Below are positions 59,875-64,000 of a stretch of 64,000 bases of DNA, piece by piece (within the stretch, counting starts at the first letter, position 1; the number at the start of each line of letters is the position of its first letter). The position numbers were made by a program, and so were the translations under genes. The notes beneath the pieces are model-generated. The model searched no databases. It was not told the DNA's origin and was given only the letters and a program-made list of their open reading frames with translations. Origin of the DNA: Minwuiaceae bacterium (GTDB lineage: Bacteria; Pseudomonadota; Alphaproteobacteria; Minwuiales; Minwuiaceae); the NCBI GenBank assembly GCA_028278525.1, contig JANQEE010000029.1, positions 1 to 64,000 on the forward strand, read 5' to 3'.

Positions 59875-61077
59875 ATGTCGTTGATTGCCGCGCGGATGGG
59901 ACGGATCAAGCCGTCGCCGAGTTCCATGGCGAGCCGGCGGGCGCGCGAACTGAAAGCGGCGGGGCGCGACATCATCGCGCTGACCGCAGGCGAGCCGGAC
60001 TTCGAAACGCCGGACCATATCAAACAGGCGGTAGTGGAAGCGATGGCGCGGGGCGAGACGCGCTATACAGCCGTGGACGGCACGGCGGAGCTTAAGCAAG
60101 CCATCGCGGCCAAGTTCAAACGCGACAACGGGCTGGACTATGCGCCAGATCAGATCATCGCCGGGAACGGCGGAAAACAGATTATTTTCAACGCATTATT
60201 GGCGACGATTGATCCTGGAGACGAAGTAATTATCCCGGCGCCGTTCTGGGTGTCCTACCCCGACATGACGCTGCTTGCGGAGGGTGTGCCAGTGCTGCTG
60301 CCCTGCCCGGCCGACCAGGATTTCAAACTGACGCCGGCGCAGTTGGAAGCGGCGATCACCGAGCGCACCAAATGGCTGATCCTGAATTCGCCCTGCAACC
60401 CGAGCGGCGCGACCTACAGCGCGGCGGAGCTTAAAGACCTCTCCGACGTGCTGGAGCGCCATCCGCAAGTGCATGTGCTGACGGACGATATCTACGAACA
60501 CATTCTCTACGACGGCGCGACGTTCGCGACACCGGCGCAAGTGACGCCGTCGCTGTACGAGCGGACGCTGACCATGAACGGTGTCTCCAAGGCCTATGCG
60601 ATGACCGGCTGGCGGATCGGCTATGCCGGCGGGCCGACCGAGTTAATCAGGAACATGGCGACGTTACAGAGCCAGAGCACCTCCGGCCCATCGTCGATCA
60701 GCCAGGCGGCGGCAGTGGCGGCGCTGAACGGGCCGCAGGAAATCGTTGCCGAACGGACGGCGGCGTTCAAAGAACGACGAGACGTGGTGGCCGAGATGTT
60801 AAACGATGCGGCGGGGCTCACCAGCCACAAGCCCGAAGGCGCGTTTTACATGTATCCGGACTGCAGCGGACTGATCGGCCGGCGGACACCCAACGGCAAA
60901 GTGATCGAATCCGACCAGGATGTGGTGCTGTATCTGCTGGACTCGGTCGGCGTCGCGGCCGTTCAGGGCGAGGCTTACGGGCTATCGCCGTTTTTCCGGC
61001 TGTCGTTTGCCGCATCGATGGACGAGCTAACCGAGGCCTGCAAGCGAATTCAGAGCGCTACCCAAGCATTAGGATGA
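59875..61077 (+). CDS. Class I PLP-dependent aminotransferase (aspartate aminotransferase-like)
   Basis: A 400-residue fold-type I aminotransferase. The PLP-binding lysine is K239 in NGVSKAYAMTGWRIGYA. Other family residues are LTAGEPDFETPDHI at the N-terminus, NSPCNPSGATY with the N-P-x-G-A-x-Y motif, and FFRLSFAASMDELTEA with the C-terminal arginine. It likely transaminates aspartate or a related acidic amino acid with 2-oxoglutarate. AGGAGG lies six bases before the ATG. The palindrome copy 2 is just upstream, inside the leader. The 3' end overlaps the convergent TRAP gene by nine bases. Confidence 0.92.
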   Translation: MSLIAARMGRIKPSPSSMASRRARELKAAGRDIIALTAGEPDFETPDHIKQAVVEAMARGETRYTAVDGTAELKQAIAAKFKRDNGLDYAPDQIIAGNGGKQIIFNALLATIDPGDEVIIPAPFWVSYPDMTLLAEGVPVLLPCPADQDFKLTPAQLEAAITERTKWLILNSPCNPSGATYSAAELKDLSDVLERHPQVHVLTDDIYEHILYDGATFATPAQVTPSLYERTLTMNGVSKAYAMTGWRIGYAGGPTELIRNMATLQSQSTSGPSSISQAAAVAALNGPQEIVAERTAAFKERRDVVAEMLNDAAGLTSHKPEGAFYMYPDCSGLIGRRTPNGKVIESDQDVVLYLLDSVGVAAVQGEAYGLSPFFRLSFAASMDELTEACKRIQSATQALG

Positions 61078-63111
61078 TACGCCAGCGGCAGCAACCGCCG
61101 CCTTCTCCTTCCGCCTGGCCATGACTTGCAGCACCATGACGGGCGCAACCAGCACAAGCGCGATCATTGCCGACTTCAGCCCCGGCGCAACGAACAGGAT
61201 CGCGCCGAAGCGTAATAGCCAGCGTTGCATGACGGGCATCGGCGCCAGCAGGTAACCGGTCAGCGACGCGCCGAGCAGGACGACGCCGAGGGTGCAGCCG
61301 GTAAACGCAATGATGAATTCCGACCAACTGAACCCGTCGACCACCAGCAGCATCGACGGCGAGTAGACGAACACCATCGGCACCAGTGCCTTGGCATTGC
61401 CGAGGCGGAAGGCGGTAAGGCCGGTGCGGAACGGGTTGGCGCCGGCGATGCCGCCGGCCGCGTAGGCCGAGGTACAGACCGGCGGCGTGATGTCCGCCAG
61501 CACGCCGTAGAAGAGCACGAAGAAATGCGCGGCGATGGGCGGAATGCCGAACTGCACCAGAACCGGCGCGGCGATGGTGGCGACGATGATGTAGAGCGCG
61601 GTGGTCGGAATGCCGGCGCTCAGCGCAACGCAGCAGATGGCGATGAAGATCAGCGAGAAGAACAGCACAAGCTGATCGATGGTGAACAACGCGAGCGGCA
61701 TCAGCATGTCGACGAATTCCGCCGTCGTCACCGCGAACTGCGTGACGATGAAGGAAATGCGGAACGGCACGCCGGTGAGCGTCACCACGCCGACGATGAT
61801 ACCGACCGCGCCGGCGGCCGCGCCGACGGCGAGTGCGTATTTGGCGCCGAGTTGGAACGCCTCGAACAACGCGCCGATGGTGAGCCGGTTGCGCGGATTG
61901 AGGAAGCCGACCACGATGCAGGCGGTAATCCCCCAGAACGCCGCCATGAACGGCGTATGGCCACGGATGATGATGGTGACGAGGATGATCAGCGGGATCA
62001 GGTTGGGCCAGCCGGTCTTCAGCACATGCCAGAGGTTCGGCAGCATGTCCGGCGGCAGGCCCTTGAGGCCTAGCTTCCGCGCCTCCAGATGCACGTTGGT
62101 GAAGACGCCGATGTAGTGCATCAGCGCCGGCACCAGGGCCGCCAGGATGACGGTGGTGTAGCTGACCTCCAGAAACTCCATCATGACGAAGGCGGCGGCG
62201 CCCATGATCGGCGGCGTGATCTGGCCGCCGGTGCTGCTGGCCGCTTCGACCGCGCCGGCGAAATGCGGCCGGTAGCCGATCCGCTTCATGGCCGGAATGG
62301 TAAGCGCGCCGGTCGTCACGGTATTGGCGATGGACGAGCCGGAGATGGTGCCGAACATTGCCGAGGCCATCACGCTTACCTTGGCCGGCCCGCCGCTGTA
62401 GCGGCCGGCCACGCACTGGGCGATGTCGATGAAGAACTGACCCAGGCCCATGCGCGTGGCGATGGTGCCGAACAGCACGAAGTGGAAGACGAAGGTGGCG
62501 ACCACCTTGACCGGGATGCCGTAGATCCCCTCGGTCGTCATGTAGATGTGGCTGATGAAACCGTCCCAGTTGGTGCCGGGGTGTTTCAGGGCGCCGGGCG
62601 CCCACTGGCCGAACACCGCATAGAGAATGAACACGCCGACGATCAGCGGCAGCACCAGGCCCATCGCCCGGCGCGCCGCTTCCAGGATCAGCAGCACCAT
62701 CGTGGTGCCCACGACCATGTCGGTCAGGTTCGGGTTGCCGATACGGAAAGTGAGCGAGGTGAGCGTAACCGGCAGATAGAGCGAGCAGAACACCGCGGCG
62801 CCGGCCAGCAGCCAGTCGTAGAGCGGCACGTTGCCCGGCTTCCACCAGACCGACGCGGGGTCCGCGTCATTGATCCGTTTGGTGAGGCCGAAAACGATGA
62901 AGATCAGGCCGAGCACGAAGCCCAGATGAATGCCCTTATGCCAGTGCTCGGGCAGGATGCCGAAGCCGGCGGTGTAGTAGTGAAACGCCGAAAGACCGGC
63001 GAGCAACGCGCCGACCAGATAGGCGGCCGGCTTGAGCACCGACCGGAAATGCATTTCGGGGTCGTATTCGTGCTCGAGCGCGGCGGCGCGCTCAAGGTCG
63101 ATCTTGGCCAT
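61069..63111 (-). CDS. TAXI-type TRAP transporter fused permease (DctQM fusion)
   Basis: A 680-residue membrane protein with about 17 hydrophobic segments, the fused DctQ-DctM layout of TAXI TRAP systems. A four-helix small-subunit part (about 1-160) begins LKPAAYLVGALLAGLSAFHYY and is followed by the large-subunit core: SAMFGTISGSSIANTVTTGALTIPAM carries the GSSIANTVTTG loop and SSTGGQITPPIMGAAAF carries the ion-binding-region QITPP. It works with the TAXI receptor encoded directly upstream (63222). Uptake would be driven by an ion gradient. The start at 63111 matches MAKIDLERAAALEHEYDPEM. Confidence 0.92.
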   Translation of the reverse strand: MAKIDLERAAALEHEYDPEMHFRSVLKPAAYLVGALLAGLSAFHYYTAGFGILPEHWHKGIHLGFVLGLIFIVFGLTKRINDADPASVWWKPGNVPLYDWLLAGAAVFCSLYLPVTLTSLTFRIGNPNLTDMVVGTTMVLLILEAARRAMGLVLPLIVGVFILYAVFGQWAPGALKHPGTNWDGFISHIYMTTEGIYGIPVKVVATFVFHFVLFGTIATRMGLGQFFIDIAQCVAGRYSGGPAKVSVMASAMFGTISGSSIANTVTTGALTIPAMKRIGYRPHFAGAVEAASSTGGQITPPIMGAAAFVMMEFLEVSYTTVILAALVPALMHYIGVFTNVHLEARKLGLKGLPPDMLPNLWHVLKTGWPNLIPLIILVTIIIRGHTPFMAAFWGITACIVVGFLNPRNRLTIGALFEAFQLGAKYALAVGAAAGAVGIIVGVVTLTGVPFRISFIVTQFAVTTAEFVDMLMPLALFTIDQLVLFFSLIFIAICCVALSAGIPTTALYIIVATIAAPVLVQFGIPPIAAHFFVLFYGVLADITPPVCTSAYAAGGIAGANPFRTGLTAFRLGNAKALVPMVFVYSPSMLLVVDGFSWSEFIIAFTGCTLGVVLLGASLTGYLLAPMPVMQRWLLRFGAILFVAPGLKSAMIALVLVAPVMVLQVMARRKEKAAVAAAGVSS

Positions 63112-63166
63112 CTGGTCGACGCCTCTTGCGGTCCGTCGGCCGGACCTAAGCTACGGAGAAAGAAAG

Positions 63167-63205
63167 GGCCACGGCCGGGGATGGAACGGGTCCCCGGCCG
63201 TGGCC
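63167..63205 (-). terminator. Hairpin between TAXI receptor and permease genes
   Basis: A perfect 14-bp stem (GGCCACGGCCGGGG / CCCCGGCCGTGGCC) with an 11-nt loop lies in the 110-base gap. On the minus (coding) strand it is followed by CTTTCTTTCTCC, a pyrimidine tract. It resembles an intrinsic terminator or attenuator and could make the receptor more abundant than the permease. Confidence 0.65.
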
Positions 63206-63221
63206 GATACGGGTTAGCCGA

Positions 63222-64000
63222 TCAGTTGGCCGGCACTTTCATGCCGGCTTCCTTGTAGAACTTGGCCGCGCCCGGATGCATCGGAATACCGACCGCGTCC
63301 AGCGCTTTTTCCATCTGGATCGCCTTGCCCTTCGCGTGACCCTTGTCGAGCAGCTTGCGGGTGTTCTTGTTCCAGAGCGCCTTGGTGATGTCGTAGATCA
63401 ACTCATCGCTCGCATCCGCGCTGACCAGCCATTGGGCGCCGACCGCCAACGTCGCGGTGTCGGTATCGATGCCTTCGTAGACGCCCGCCGGCACCTTTTC
63501 GTCGTAGTAGAACGGTGCCTTCTCCTTGACGATTGCCGCTTCCTTGGCGCCGATCGGCAACAGGCGTCCACCGACGGTGGTGGCCAGTTCGGCAATAGCG
63601 GCCTGCGGATAGCCGGTCACGGTAATCATCGCTTCCAACTGGCCGTCGCGCATCCGCTCGATCGACTGGGTGCTGTTCAGGTATTCGGCCTGGTAGTCGA
63701 CATTCTCTTTCATGCCGTGCGCTTCCAGGATCAGCACCGCGCCGACCTTGGCGCCGGACGCCTGCAGGCCAATGCCGATGCGTTTGCCCTTCAGGTCGGT
63801 GACCTTCTTGAAGGGCGAGTCCTTACGTACCACGACATGGATATGCTCAGGATACAGGTTGGCCAGGACGCGAAGCTTCTTCAGCGGTTCCTTGCCGTCG
63901 AACACGCCGGAGCCGTTATAAGCCCAGTAGGTCACGTCGGATTGCGCGAAACCGGAATCGACCACGCCCGACTGGATCGAGTTCACGTTGGCGACCGAAC
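63222..64000 (-). CDS. TAXI-family TRAP solute receptor (partial)
   Basis: At least 259 residues of a TAXI receptor are present; the gene continues beyond base 64000, so the signal peptide is not seen. The readable N-terminal portion (SVANVNSIQSGVVDSGFAQSD) has the conserved S-x-x-N-x-x-x-I-x-x-G-x-x-D-x-G-x-x-Q-S-D. The C-terminus (PMHPGAAKFYKEAGM) shows the P-x-H-P-G-A-x-x-F-Y/W pattern. It should bind a substrate in the periplasm and hand it to the fused permease encoded behind it. TAXI ligands include glutamate-like and other organic acids; none can be read here. Confidence 0.9.
   Translation of the reverse strand, partial: SVANVNSIQSGVVDSGFAQSDVTYWAYNGSGVFDGKEPLKKLRVLANLYPEHIHVVVRKDSPFKKVTDLKGKRIGIGLQASGAKVGAVLILEAHGMKENVDYQAEYLNSTQSIERMRDGQLEAMITVTGYPQAAIAELATTVGGRLLPIGAKEAAIVKEKAPFYYDEKVPAGVYEGIDTDTATLAVGAQWLVSADASDELIYDITKALWNKNTRKLLDKGHAKGKAIQMEKALDAVGIPMHPGAAKFYKEAGMKVPAN

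Noticed and set aside
61058-62845. 595-codon minus-strand open frame within the TAXI permease
   Set aside because: It is a +1 frame of the permease gene, with Arg/His-rich low-complexity translation and no membrane helices.
1-64000. CRISPR array, prophage, insertion sequence, rRNA or tRNA genes
   Set aside because: I saw no regularly spaced direct repeats, transposase, integrase or phage structural genes, and no recognisable rRNA or tRNA sequence. Covariance-model searches would be needed to exclude small RNA genes.

Overview
The window is 64 kb of high-GC DNA from an alphaproteobacterium, most likely of the Rhodospirillales type. This rests on the gene content: a eukaryotic-type glutamine synthetase (GSII), DctPQM and TAXI-type TRAP transporters, a PAS_5-family protein, a periplasmic Aio-like molybdoenzyme, and dispersed REP-like hairpins of a kind common in this class. 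Taxonomy is inferred from content only. I saw no rRNA or tRNA gene, CRISPR array, transposase or phage gene. The right end cuts through a TAXI receptor gene.

Layout. 0-8.6 kb: short housekeeping and detoxification genes (DUF1330, APC permease, YbaK-type deacylase, OsmC, Nei-like glycosylase, DUF533, methyltransferases, MAPEG, VOC, TauE/SafE exporter). They are preceded by a large perfect-stem palindrome and two copies of a small stem-loop repeat. 8.8-11 kb: an exported catalase followed by an exported ankyrin protein (a katB-ankB-like pair) with a terminator-like hairpin between them. 11-18.1 kb: DUF2459 lipoprotein, RibD-like reductase and flavin monooxygenase (overlapping), GSII, zinc alcohol dehydrogenase, MFS transporter and a collapsed MFS pseudogene. 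18.1-24 kb: a LysR regulator divergent from a TRAP transporter (DctP-DctQ-DctM), a UspA protein and an orphan TauA-like binding protein. 24.3-27.6 kb: a giant SAM-cyclase-ATPase-TPR protein. 28-36.5 kb: metabolic genes including GreB, a TauD-like dioxygenase, a class II aldolase, two tandem Lin0512 paralogues, and a class III CoA-transferase next to a thiamine-diphosphate lyase.

36.7-44.1 kb is the most unusual region. One minus-strand operon encodes, in transcription order, an ECF sigma factor, a zinc-motif anti-sigma factor with a large periplasmic domain, a Rieske protein, an 868-residue arsenite/iodate-oxidoreductase-family molybdoprotein, a two-heme cytochrome c, a cupredoxin-like protein and a diheme peroxidase-like cytochrome. 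Together they look like a self-regulated periplasmic redox module. The catalytic pocket is close to that of arsenite oxidase but not identical. The partners (peroxidase-like cytochrome, cupredoxin, ECF control) differ from canonical aio operons and partly recall iodate reductase clusters.

44.4-52.8 kb: PAS protein, LysR/PhzF pair, GntR regulator with a peptide-binding protein and an M81 (MlrC-like) peptidase, short LysR regulator/RidA pair, AhpD-like protein. 52.8-55.8 kb: a second ECF sigma/anti-sigma pair behind a four-EF-hand protein, then a 38-residue cysteine-rich secreted peptide overlapping a membrane protein gene by ATGA. 55.8-64 kb: TauE/SafE exporter, an SDR lacking the usual catalytic residues, a flippase, a YdcZ-type transporter, a second copy of the large palindrome, an aminotransferase, and a TAXI TRAP transporter whose receptor and permease genes are separated by a strong hairpin.
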